From positions 1 to 64,000 of the forward strand of contig CAKSTB010000012.1 of the NCBI GenBank assembly GCA_934490165.1: a stretch of 64,000 nucleotides of DNA, written 5' to 3'. The position numbers were made by a program, and so were the translations under genes. The notes beneath the pieces were generated by a model that searched no databases, had not been told where the DNA came from, and saw only the letters and a list, made by a program, of their open reading frames with translations. Below, in pieces: positions 8,903 through 16,693 of the stretch. Source of the DNA: an uncultured Ruminiclostridium sp. (lineage in GTDB: Bacteria > Bacillota > Clostridia > Oscillospirales > Ruminococcaceae). Each line of letters begins with the position of its first letter. Position 1 is the first letter of the stretch.

Positions 8903-9314
8903 GAATATGAAGCGGCACGTTGCCGCAAAAAGCGGTCACAGCAAACCGCCGTGACCGCCATATTCCGTTTATGTTACGCTTTGCATAACTCCGTCATTGT
9001 GCACTATCCCTCGCAAAACACTATCACAATTCAAAATCCGTCGCCCACCGCAGGCAAAGCACGGATGCTTGCAACGGTCGCACAAAGTCGCTATGCATGG
9101 ACGCATATAGTCAGCCACACCCGGTCACTGCACGAGGCAGTGACACAAATGGCTGACAATGCACGGACGCAGCGACCACAAACGACCGTAAAGACACACA
9201 CAATTCTTCATTATTCATTCTTCATTATTCATCTTTTAACAACCCCGCCGTTTTGCCACCGTCAGCAGACCGCAAACGTCTTAAAAGGCGGAATTTGAAG
9301 CGGCACATTGCCGC
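8903..9314. repeat. Repeat- and hairpin-rich non-coding block
   Basis: A block without genes. Two 24-bp direct repeats with two mismatches (8903-8926 and 9291-9314) bracket it; each contains the palindrome GCGGCA-n3-TGCCGC. Inside are GCGGTCAC/GTGACCGC (8932-8939 with 8951-8958), a nested two-tier stem at 9110-9157 (GTCAGCCA/TGGCTGAC outside GTCACTGC/GCAGTGAC), an outer GGTCGC/GCGACC pair (9076-9081, 9172-9177) and a TTCATTATTC-type tandem near 9206-9235. It may be a miniature mobile element or a structured RNA; nothing decides between them. Confidence 0.55.
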
Positions 9315-9317
9315 CTT
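9279..9317 (-). terminator. Terminator of the GH26-like gene
   Basis: On the minus strand AAGGCGG (9311-9317) pairs with CCGCCTT (9285-9291) and is followed by TTTTAAG. The stem begins within the stop codon of the GH26-like gene and reuses one of the bracketing repeats. Confidence 0.55.
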
Positions 9318-10764
9318 ACTTGAGGATCGGTGCAAATCTGATACGGATATTCGGCATCTTTGTGATAGTCGAATAAGTGTTCAGCATCCAGTCTTCACTG
9401 CCGTCATTTACATTCTCGCCGCTTGCGGGAGGTGCAAATATCTTGAGTGTCATATCGGCTTCGCCGTCAAGGGGCTTTTCAAAGAATGCCGACATAAAAT
9501 CGATCGTCTTTGCGTGAGGTGCTTTGTAGAACCACTTACCGTTGATCTCCATCATAAGGTTGAGCTCTGCGTCCTCGCCGTCAAATGTGATCTCACAGAA
9601 TGTGGGGTTCTTCTCAAAGTGCAGAGGTATCTCGATACCCTCAGCGTCCTCAGAACCGCCCCAACGTAACTTTGCGGGGAACTGTGCATCGCCCTGAGCC
9701 TTTATTTCGGGATAGAAATATTCATCGTGAATAATTTCCTTGTAGGTCTGCATTACAGGCTGCTCAATACCGCAGTCAGCATTGTTCGGGTCTTCGATTT
9801 CAAGTCCGAGTCTGCCTCTGTCACGGAACTGATAGAATGTAAAGCCGTTGAACCAGCCCTGATCCTTGTCGTTCTTGAGCATATCGCAGAATTCCTTAAC
9901 CATTTCTGCCTGCTCGTAAGGACCTGTTACATCGCCGTCGGCGTTGAATTCGCTCATGACCATAGGCTTCTTTTCGCCGCCGCAGAGCTCTCTGTAACGC
10001 TTTTCGGAAAGCTTTGTAAGGTTGTATGTATCTGCTACCTTGCTTCTGCCAAAAGAATTTCCGCCCTCGTCCGCTACGTCAAAAGGCCAGCCCCAGTGAA
10101 GAGCCATATACTTGTCAACAGACCAGATATCCGTTGCTCTTACAGCATCGGCAAATTCCTTCTCCATCTCTATCTCGTTGCCCTTTTCGGGGTGCTCGAC
10201 ACCACCGATACAGAGGATAGTCTGAACGTTGGGCGCAAACTTCTTGATAACTTCACGCGCATGGATATAGAAATCGGCTACCTGCTGATAGGTTGCACGC
10301 TTTGTAAACGAGAACCAGTTACCTGTAGCCTCGTGGTTGATTCTCAGCTGCATACGGCCGAATGTTGAAAGTTCCTTGCCTATCTGTTCAAGGTGCTCGT
10401 CAGTTACATTGGGGTCGATCGTCATTGTGAGTATAACGTCCTGTCCGTGTCTTCTTACATCACGCATACAGGTGAAAGGCTCGTCATCGGTCGTTCCGCC
10501 GATACCGCCCTTATATGTGAAATAGTCGTCATAAGGATAATCCCACTGGAATGTGATCTCCTTGTCCTTAAAAGCATTTCTTGCTCTTGCAGGCCATGTT
10601 TCGTCAAGAGGATAATAGCAGTACATAAGGCTTACCGCTCTGTGAGGTCTGCCGAGCTTGTTCAGGATATAATCCTGATTTACATACTCTCCTCTTTCAC
10701 TTCCGTCGCCAAGGTCAACCGCGCATTTTGCAGGACCCATATGGATCTTTTTGATCTCGCTCAT
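9316..10764 (-). CDS. Cytosolic glycoside hydrolase, GH26-like
   Basis: A 482-residue protein with no signal peptide. A TIM-barrel half (about 30-360) has LRINHEATGNWFSF, which fits the acid/base Glu of the GH26 mannanase block (HE-x-N/T-G-x-W), and VMSEFNADGD, a plausible strand-7 nucleophile Glu. A beta-sandwich-like C-terminal domain (about 370-482) follows. Family membership is tentative; other clan GH-A families are possible. The ATG at 10764 is chosen for the GGAG element 9 bases upstream. A cytosolic location suggests it trims imported oligosaccharides. Its promoter overlaps two operator-like palindromes, so a LacI-type repressor may control it. Confidence 0.6.
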   Translation of the reverse strand: MSEIKKIHMGPAKCAVDLGDGSERGEYVNQDYILNKLGRPHRAVSLMYCYYPLDETWPARARNAFKDKEITFQWDYPYDDYFTYKGGIGGTTDDEPFTCMRDVRRHGQDVILTMTIDPNVTDEHLEQIGKELSTFGRMQLRINHEATGNWFSFTKRATYQQVADFYIHAREVIKKFAPNVQTILCIGGVEHPEKGNEIEMEKEFADAVRATDIWSVDKYMALHWGWPFDVADEGGNSFGRSKVADTYNLTKLSEKRYRELCGGEKKPMVMSEFNADGDVTGPYEQAEMVKEFCDMLKNDKDQGWFNGFTFYQFRDRGRLGLEIEDPNNADCGIEQPVMQTYKEIIHDEYFYPEIKAQGDAQFPAKLRWGGSEDAEGIEIPLHFEKNPTFCEITFDGEDAELNLMMEINGKWFYKAPHAKTIDFMSAFFEKPLDGEADMTLKIFAPPASGENVNDGSEDWMLNTYSTITKMPNIRIRFAPILK

Positions 10765-10805
10765 GTTAATAAACTCCTTACACAACTTTTTTCTATTCAG
10801 AAACT

Positions 10806-10825
10806 GTGAAAACCTATGTTTTCAC
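10806..10825. promoter_or_regulatory. Perfect palindrome, candidate operator
   Basis: GTGAAAACCTATGTTTTCAC is an 8-bp perfect inverted repeat with a 4-bp spacer, lying just downstream of the predicted minus-strand transcription start of the GH26-like gene, where a bound repressor would block transcription. Confidence 0.6.
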
Positions 10826-10836
10826 CGAATAATTTG

Positions 10837-10865
10837 AGTATATCATAAAATGAAAACGATTTCAA
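10837..10865 (-). promoter_or_regulatory. Promoter of the GH26-like gene, overlapped by a second operator-like site
   Basis: Minus-strand -35 TTGAAA (10860-10865), 17-bp spacer, -10 TATACT (10837-10842). The palindromic TGAAAACGATTTCA (10851-10864), with the central CG typical of LacI-family operators, overlaps the -35 box and spacer. Confidence 0.6.
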
Positions 10866-10868
10866 GGC

Positions 10869-10897
10869 TTTACAAAAAAATTTTTTTGGTATATAAT
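10869..10897 (+). promoter_or_regulatory. Promoter of prfB
   Basis: TTTACA (10869-10874), 17-bp spacer, TATAAT (10892-10897), diverging from the GH26-like promoter with only 3 bp between the two -35 boxes. Confidence 0.7.
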
Positions 10898-10933
10898 AAA
10901 ATGGTATTGCAAAATCGAAAGGAACGGTAACCT

Positions 10934-12046
10934 ATGTTAGAATATGATGAACTCAAAGTTGAGTTCGAGGGCTATGAGCCTGAGCTTAAAGAACTCGCAG
11001 GCGCACTTGACCTTGATAACCTCAAAGCTGAAATAGCAAAGCTCGAAGAACAGAGCGCACAGCCCGACTTCTGGAACGACGTAGAAAACTCTCAGAAAAT
11101 ATCGCAGAAGATAGGCGAGGATAAGAATATAGTACAGAGCTATGAAAAGCTCCGTGAAAGCTATGACGATGTAATGACAATGCTTGAGCTTGCTCAGGAG
11201 GAAGACGATGAATCGATGCTCCCCGAAATTCAGGAGCTTGCAAAACACTTCAGGACCGAGCTTGAGTCACAGAAGCTCGCTACTCTTCTCTCAGGCGAAT
11301 TTGACCACAACAACGCGATCCTCACATTCCACGCAGGCGCAGGCGGTACAGAGGCTCAGGACTGGGTCGAGATGCTTTACCGTATGTACAATCACTGGGC
11401 AGAACAGCACGGAATGAAAGTAACGGTACTTGACTACCTTGACGGTGAAGAAGCGGGTATCAAGAGTGCCAGCATACTGGTTGAGGGCAGAAATGCCTAC
11501 GGCTATTTAAAGAGCGAAAACGGCGTACACAGACTTGTCCGTGTATCTCCCTTTGACAGCTCCGGACGCCGCCACACAAGCTTTGCTTCCGTTGAAGTAA
11601 TGCCCGAAATCAATGAAGATATTGACATTGAGATAAGCGAAGATGAGATAAAGATGGACGTTTACCGTGCAAGCGGCGCGGGCGGTCAGAAGGTCAATAA
11701 AACTTCTTCCGCTGTCCGTATCACACATATCCCCACAGGTATAGTGTGTGCCTGCCAGACAGAGCGTTCACAGCACCAGAACAGAGAATACGCAATGCGT
11801 ATGTTAAAGTCAAAGCTTCTTGAGATCAAGGAAAGAGAACACCTCGACAAGATCTCGGATATCAAGGGCGAACAGCTTCAGATCGCTTGGGGTGCACAGA
11901 TACGCTCTTACGTATTTATGCCCTACACAATGGTAAAGGATCACCGCACAGGCTTTGAAATGGGCAACATCGGCGCAGTTATGGACGGCGACCTCGACGG
12001 CTTTATAAACGCCTATTTAAAGGCACTCAGCTTAGGACAGATATAA
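10934..12046 (+). CDS. prfB: Peptide chain release factor 2
   Basis: A 370-residue release factor that reads UGA and UAA stop codons and triggers peptide release on the ribosome. The RF2-specific SPF tripeptide is in RVSPFDSSGRRHTSFAS (near 199) and the peptidyl-transferase motif GAGGQKVNKT lies near 245. Domain 1 is helical (1-110). The whole protein is in one frame from ATG: there is no in-frame UGA near codon 25 and so no sign of the programmed +1 frameshift that autoregulates many prfB genes. The stop overlaps the start of the downstream rlmD-type gene (TAATG), so the two are coupled. Confidence 0.97.
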   Translation: MLEYDELKVEFEGYEPELKELAGALDLDNLKAEIAKLEEQSAQPDFWNDVENSQKISQKIGEDKNIVQSYEKLRESYDDVMTMLELAQEEDDESMLPEIQELAKHFRTELESQKLATLLSGEFDHNNAILTFHAGAGGTEAQDWVEMLYRMYNHWAEQHGMKVTVLDYLDGEEAGIKSASILVEGRNAYGYLKSENGVHRLVRVSPFDSSGRRHTSFASVEVMPEINEDIDIEISEDEIKMDVYRASGAGGQKVNKTSSAVRITHIPTGIVCACQTERSQHQNREYAMRMLKSKLLEIKEREHLDKISDIKGEQLQIAWGAQIRSYVFMPYTMVKDHRTGFEMGNIGAVMDGDLDGFINAYLKALSLGQI

Positions 12047-13707
12047 TGAAAAAGAACGACATCATTGAAATTGAGATAACAGCTCTTTCAAGTGAATGTT
12101 CCGGTATAGGCAAGAAGGACGGCATGGTAATATTCGTGCCGTTTTCTGCTATCGGGGACAAGCTTGAAGTAAAGATACTGAAAGTAAACAAAACCTACTG
12201 CTACGGCAAGATCGAAAAGGTGATTGTTCCCTCTCCCGACAGAGTAGCTCCCGACTGCCCCGTTTACACAAAGTGCGGCGGCTGTTCGCTCCGTCACATA
12301 AGCTATGAGGCACAGCTCAGAGCCAAGGAGCAGTTTGTAAAGGACGCTTTCACCCGTATCGGTGGGCTGTCGCCCGAATTTCTGCCTATTATCGGCAACG
12401 ACACGATAAACGGCTACCGCAACAAGCTACAGCTCCCGATAGGCACAGACAAGGACGGTAATCTTATCGCCGGCTTCTATGCCTTTCACTCGCACAGGAT
12501 AGTTCCTTGCGAAAAGTGCCTTTTACAGCCCGATATTTTCTCGGAAATAACCTCCGATTTTCTGAAAACAGCGACCGAGTTGGATATACCCGCTTATGAT
12601 GAAGCTACCCGAAAAGGCATACTCCGCCACCTTTACCTCAGAAAAGGACACTACAGCGGCGAAATATGCCTGTGCATAGTAGCATCGAAAAATATCCCGG
12701 AGCTTAAAATTCTGTCGGACAGGCTGCTTGACAAATACCCGCAGATAGTAAGCTCTGTGATAAATATCAACGACAAGGACACTAACGTGATCTTAGGCGA
12801 CAAAGAGATCTGCCTTACCGGAAAAAGTTGCATTAACGATACGATGTGCGGCAACAGCATTGCAATATCGCCTAAGTCCTTCTATCAGGTGAACACACCC
12901 GCCGCCGAGAAGCTCTATGCCGCCGCCCGCGACTTTGCGGAAGCCTCAGGGAAAACCGTGCTTGACCTGTACTGCGGTGCGGGCACGATAGGGCTGTCTA
13001 TGGCACACACGGCAAAGCGGATAATCGGGGTCGAGATTGTCCCCGAGGCAATTGAAAACGCGAAACAGAACGCCCTCGCAAACAGCATCGATAACTGCGA
13101 ATTTATCTGTGCAGACGCCGCCGAAGCCGCAAGGATACTTCATTCACGCGGAATACGCCCTGACGTGATAATGGTCGACCCGCCGCGCAAGGGCTGCGGC
13201 AAGGAAGCCTGCGAGCAGATAGCCGCATTCTCTGCCCCGCGTATAGTAATGGTATCCTGCAATGCCGCCACCGCCGCCCGCGACTGTGCGTATTTTGCGG
13301 AGCTCGGCTACAGCACCGACAAGTGCGTTGCAGTGGATATGTTCAGTGGTACGAACCATGTGGAGACGGTAGTACTGCTTTCCCACAAAAAGCCAGACGG
13401 ACATATCAACGTAAAAGTTGAGTTTGGCAAGGGTGAGGGAAAAGTTCCGCTTGATAATATCGCTAAAAGAGCCGAAGAATATAAGCCCAAAGAACGAGTG
13501 CCCTACAAAATGATAAAGGAGTACATAGAAGCTAAATATGGCTTCAAGGTACATACCGCATATATCGCAGAGGTAAAGAGAGATTTAGGCTTGCCGATGT
13601 ACGATGCTCCTAATGCGGTAGAAGAATTGAAACAGCCGAGGAAGCATCCGACAGCGGAGAAAGTGGAAGCGATAAAGGATGCGTTGAAGCATTTTGAAGT
13701 GATTTAA
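12046..13707 (+). CDS. rlmD: 23S rRNA (uracil-5-)-methyltransferase, RlmD/RumA type, with foreign C-terminal tail
   Basis: A 553-residue SAM-dependent tRNA/rRNA m5U methyltransferase. An N-terminal TRAM domain (1-60) is followed by a CGGCSLRHI Fe-S cysteine motif (near 77), the SAM motif LDLYCGAGTIGLSM (near 305), DPPRKGCG (near 379) and the catalytic MVSCN (near 403). RlmD proteins normally end shortly after HVETVxLL; here that point (residue 438) continues into about 115 extra residues, beginning SHKKPDGHINVKVEFG. The same tail, shortened, ends the second paralog at 60714. I infer that the 3' end was replaced by an inserting mobile element. AT-rich van genes follow directly. Confidence 0.88.
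   Translation: MKKNDIIEIEITALSSECSGIGKKDGMVIFVPFSAIGDKLEVKILKVNKTYCYGKIEKVIVPSPDRVAPDCPVYTKCGGCSLRHISYEAQLRAKEQFVKDAFTRIGGLSPEFLPIIGNDTINGYRNKLQLPIGTDKDGNLIAGFYAFHSHRIVPCEKCLLQPDIFSEITSDFLKTATELDIPAYDEATRKGILRHLYLRKGHYSGEICLCIVASKNIPELKILSDRLLDKYPQIVSSVININDKDTNVILGDKEICLTGKSCINDTMCGNSIAISPKSFYQVNTPAAEKLYAAARDFAEASGKTVLDLYCGAGTIGLSMAHTAKRIIGVEIVPEAIENAKQNALANSIDNCEFICADAAEAARILHSRGIRPDVIMVDPPRKGCGKEACEQIAAFSAPRIVMVSCNAATAARDCAYFAELGYSTDKCVAVDMFSGTNHVETVVLLSHKKPDGHINVKVEFGKGEGKVPLDNIAKRAEEYKPKERVPYKMIKEYIEAKYGFKVHTAYIAEVKRDLGLPMYDAPNAVEELKQPRKHPTAEKVEAIKDALKHFEVI
13357..13494 (+). repeat. 138-bp direct repeat, copy 1 (in rlmD 3' end)
   Basis: Nearly the same as 61824-61961 (5 mismatches in 138 bp), same orientation. 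The match starts abruptly at the codons for HVETV; the two genes are unlike at the DNA level just before it. This suggests an element-borne 3' end joined to two different rlmD paralogs. Confidence 0.85.
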
Positions 13708-13823
13708 TGAGGATAGGCGTATCATTACCTGTCTTGTTGTCGATATGTGAATATTTGAAATGTGATTTTGGAGATATTATGGAAGCGTTACCAGATGATG
13801 TTGATAAGGAGCGTGAAAGCTGA
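13707..13823 (+). pseudogene. C-terminal remnant of a VanU-like XRE regulator
   Basis: An open frame of 38 codons whose ATG overlaps the rlmD stop. It reads GVSLPVLLSICEYLKCDFGD and then IMEALPD, the last helix and tail of small Cro/C1-type regulators, of which VanU of vanG operons is one. The helix-turn-helix proper is missing, so it is a truncated copy. Its place immediately before vanR matches the vanU-vanR-vanS-vanY order of vanG-type clusters. It marks the join between the rlmD tail and the van genes. Confidence 0.6.
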
Positions 13824-13825
13824 TT

Positions 13826-14533
13826 ATGAATGAAAGTATTTTAATTGTAGACGATGAAAAAGAGATAGCCGACTTGATTGAGGTTTATCTAAAAAATGAT
13901 GGTTACACGGTACATAAATTTTATAATGGTCTGGATGCTTTGGAATGTATTGAAACGCAAAAAATGGATTTGGCAATTTTAGATGTAATGCTTCCAGATA
14001 TTGATGGATTTCGTATTTGTCAGAAAATCAGAGAACAGTATTTTTATCCTATTATAATTCTGACGGCAAAAGTTGCGGATACTGATAAAATTATGGGACT
14101 TACCATCGGAGCTGATGATTACATTACAAAACCATTCAACCCTTTGGAGGTTGTCGCAAGAGTAAAAACTCAGCTTCGTCGTTATGTTCGTTATAATAAT
14201 GCGGCTAATACCGAGGAAAAAGATGCTCCCATTGCAGAACATGATGTAAGAGGACTTATTATAAACAAGAATACTCACAAATGTACTTTGTATGGAAAAG
14301 AGGTTACTTTGACACCTATTGAGTTTTCTATCCTCTGGTACTTGTGTGAGAACAGAGGAAAAGTTATTTCGTCTGAGGAATTGTTTGAAAATATTTGGGG
14401 TGAGAAATTCCTTGATAACAATAATACTGTTATGGCTCATATCGGAAGATTGAGGGAAAAGCTTAATGAGCCTGCAAAAAAACCGAAATTTATAAAAACT
14501 GTGTGGGGAGTGGGATATACCATTGAAAAATAA
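13826..14533 (+). CDS. vanR: VanR-type response regulator
   Basis: A 235-residue OmpR/PhoB-family regulator. The receiver domain (1-120) has the acidic pocket IVDDEKE, the phospho-acceptor Asp in LAILDVMLPDIDGF (near 53), and the conserved Lys in YITKPFNPLEVVARVKTQLR. A winged-helix DNA-binding domain (about 140-235) ends IKTVWGVGYTIEK, the VanR signature. In resistant bacteria VanR activates van genes when VanS senses glycopeptide. The coding DNA is clearly more AT-rich than the genes on either side. vanS starts inside its last codons (11-bp overlap). Confidence 0.85.
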   Translation: MNESILIVDDEKEIADLIEVYLKNDGYTVHKFYNGLDALECIETQKMDLAILDVMLPDIDGFRICQKIREQYFYPIIILTAKVADTDKIMGLTIGADDYITKPFNPLEVVARVKTQLRRYVRYNNAANTEEKDAPIAEHDVRGLIINKNTHKCTLYGKEVTLTPIEFSILWYLCENRGKVISSEELFENIWGEKFLDNNNTVMAHIGRLREKLNEPAKKPKFIKTVWGVGYTIEK

Positions 14534-15659
14534 AAGAAATAGCGAAAGAGATGATTATCGTCTTCTTAAAAACAAATTATTGATTAGAACTTTTGGAATG
14601 TTGTTTTTTGCGTTTGCTTTTTTAGCAGCCTTGTACTCTCTATTTTTAAAAGGGCACATAGCAGACACTTTTGTGGGTTTTTTGGATAATTTTGTCTACC
14701 ATGATTATGACCGAGCTTATAATGCATATTCAATATATATTAGAGATTATATGAGTCTTTTCTTCGTAGTGCTTTCCTTACTGTTATTTGCAATTATTTT
14801 GCGCTTTTATCTAAATGAATTTTTTTCCAAGTATTTCAAAGAAATTAACCGTAGTATAGATGCTTTGATAGAAGAAAATTCAGGAGATATTGTTTTGCCT
14901 TCTGAATTAACTGCAATCGAAAAGAAAATCAATCATATTAAGCATACTCTTGAACAACGAAAACTGGCAGCAGAGCTTTCAGAACAGCGGAAAAATGACC
15001 TTGTTGTTTATCTTGCCCACGATTTGAAAACCCCACTCACCTCAGTAATTGGGTATTTAACTTTGCTGCGGGACGAAAACAAAATTTCCGAAGAATTAAG
15101 AGAAAAGTATTTGTCAATTTCTTTGGAAAAAGCAGAACATCTTGAGGATTTAATTAACGAATTTTTTGAAATCACGCGGTTTAATCTTTCTAATATTACT
15201 CTTGAGTACAGCAGGGTCAATTTGACCCGTATGCTTGAACAACTTACATACGAGTTCAAACCAATGTTTTTAGAGAAGAATTTAAAATGTGAGCTTGAAA
15301 TAGCCCCAGACACTATGATAAAGTGCGATGTCAATAAGATGCAGCGCGTTTTTGATAATCTGCTGAGAAATGCAGTGAATTATAGCTTTGATGACAGCAC
15401 GATTCATATTGCTGTAAAACAAAACGGTGAAAATTTGTGTATTCAGTTTACCAATTGCGGCAATACCATTCCAAAAGAAAAGCTTGTACGCATTTTTGAA
15501 CAGTTTTATCGTCTTGATGTTGCACGAAGTTCCAGAAGCGGAGGTGCAGGATTGGGTCTTGCAATTGCAAAAGAAATCGTTGAGCTTCATAACGGAACAA
15601 TTACCGCAAAAAGTGAAAATGAGCAAATCGAATTTACAGTCACTCTTCCGCTCCTGTAG
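14523..15659 (+). CDS. vanS: VanS-type sensor histidine kinase
   Basis: A 378-residue membrane kinase. Two transmembrane segments (about 24-44 and 78-100) flank a short extracellular loop of about 30 residues. The dimerisation/phospho-acceptor box is YLAHDLKTPLTSVIGYL (near 161-177), the N box is FDNLLRNAVNYSF, and the G box is GGAGLGLAIAKEI. The loop length is like VanS of the A/F/G types, but the subtype is not decidable by eye. It would phosphorylate VanR. It is followed by a strong terminator-like hairpin before vanY, so vanY may be poorly co-expressed. Confidence 0.85.
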   Translation: MKNKRNSERDDYRLLKNKLLIRTFGMLFFAFAFLAALYSLFLKGHIADTFVGFLDNFVYHDYDRAYNAYSIYIRDYMSLFFVVLSLLLFAIILRFYLNEFFSKYFKEINRSIDALIEENSGDIVLPSELTAIEKKINHIKHTLEQRKLAAELSEQRKNDLVVYLAHDLKTPLTSVIGYLTLLRDENKISEELREKYLSISLEKAEHLEDLINEFFEITRFNLSNITLEYSRVNLTRMLEQLTYEFKPMFLEKNLKCELEIAPDTMIKCDVNKMQRVFDNLLRNAVNYSFDDSTIHIAVKQNGENLCIQFTNCGNTIPKEKLVRIFEQFYRLDVARSSRSGGAGLGLAIAKEIVELHNGTITAKSENEQIEFTVTLPLL

Positions 15660-15714
15660 GAAAATCGTAAGAAATTCCGCAGGAAAACATAGGAAACTCT
15701 TGTGGGGAAACGAA

Positions 15715-15771
15715 AAAAAAGCACGCTTGCTTTTGGTACAATTACAGTACCAAAAGCAAGCGTGCTTTTTT
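15715..15771 (+). terminator. Strong intrinsic terminator between vanS and vanY
   Basis: A perfect 25-bp inverted repeat (15715-15739 with 15747-15771), 7-base loop, ending in a T tract. It lies 23 bp before the vanY start and contains the vanY-proximal T run, so it should block or attenuate readthrough from vanS. Confidence 0.85.
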
Positions 15772-15793
15772 AGCTTATCAGGGAGGAAAAACG

Positions 15794-16552
15794 ATGTCAA
15801 CTCATACCCAACAAACCAAGAAACGCCGTCCCCACTTATTTATCTGCATCCTGATTTTACTGATAGCATTAGCCTGCATCTTTGTTCAGCGTTTTGCAGA
15901 GACAGATATATACAACAAGGCATCATTGCCTTCCATTGATTTTGGTAATGAAAATGAAGCAGATGGAGAATGGTGCTTGATACTGGTGAATAAATGGCAT
16001 CCCCTTGAAACTGACAGTGAAATCGATTTAACAGAACTATCAAATGGACAATGCGTGGACAGCAGAATATACCCTCAGCTTCAGAAAATGTTTGATGATA
16101 TGAGGGATGATGGTGTATATCCTGTTGTTGTCTCCGGCTACAGAACAGAGCAGGAGCAACAGCAAATATACGATGAATCAATGGCGGAGTATATCGAAAA
16201 AGGATATTCTGAATCCGACGCAAAAACAGAAACAGAACGCTGGGTTGCTATTCCGGGAACAAGTGAACATCAACTTGGTCTTGGCGTTGATATAAATGCT
16301 GATGGCATAAATTCATATGGTTATGAGGTTTATAACTGGCTCGCTCAAAATGCCTATCGCTATGGGTTTATATATCGCTATCCAGAGAATAAAGTTGCAA
16401 TCACAGGTATAGCCAACGAGCCATGGCATTACCGATATGTCGGTGTTAATGCGGCTACCGAAATATACAAACGAGGAATATGCCTTGAAGAATATCTGGG
16501 AGAAACAAACTATCATACCGATTGCAAAAGGCGGTTGCACCACCGAAGATAA
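15794..16552 (+). CDS. vanY: VanY-type D-Ala-D-Ala carboxypeptidase (peptidase M15B)
   Basis: A 252-residue membrane-anchored peptidase. A hydrophobic anchor (about 15-35) is followed by an extracellular M15B domain: SGYRTEQEQQQIYDES (near 114), the zinc motif SEHQLGLGVDIN (His/Asp ligands near 159-166) and EPWH (209-212) with the catalytic Glu and third zinc His. It removes the terminal D-Ala from peptidoglycan precursors, which lowers vancomycin targets only in concert with a D-Ala-D-Lac or D-Ala-D-Ser ligase. No such ligase, VanX/XY or VanT is nearby. GGGAGG precedes the start. The last ten residues (KRRLHHRR end) are basic and may be junction-derived. Confidence 0.85.
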   Translation: MSTHTQQTKKRRPHLFICILILLIALACIFVQRFAETDIYNKASLPSIDFGNENEADGEWCLILVNKWHPLETDSEIDLTELSNGQCVDSRIYPQLQKMFDDMRDDGVYPVVVSGYRTEQEQQQIYDESMAEYIEKGYSESDAKTETERWVAIPGTSEHQLGLGVDINADGINSYGYEVYNWLAQNAYRYGFIYRYPENKVAITGIANEPWHYRYVGVNAATEIYKRGICLEEYLGETNYHTDCKRRLHHRR

Positions 16553-16635
16553 CTTACAAACTTTGTGTTGGAAATGCAACAGAGCAAAAAGTGATAAAAT
16601 ATTGAGTTAATGCTAATTTTCAGGATAAGTTATAT

Positions 16636-16674
16636 AAATAACCGCCGTCACGAGCACCGTGACGGCGGTTATTT
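16636..16674. terminator. Bidirectional terminator between vanY and the AAA+ gene
   Basis: A perfect 17-bp inverted repeat (16636-16652 with 16658-16674), 5-base loop, GC-rich core with A/T arms. It stops vanY on the plus strand and the AAA+/VWA/LRR operon on the minus strand. Its GC-rich core suggests host DNA, so the AT-rich island ends before about 16630. Confidence 0.85.
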
Positions 16675-16693
16675 TATCCGGTTATTTTACGGC

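Noticed and set aside
13707..16552. A functional vancomycin resistance operon
   Set aside because: No ligase, dehydrogenase, VanX/XY or racemase gene is present, vanU is truncated and a terminator precedes vanY.
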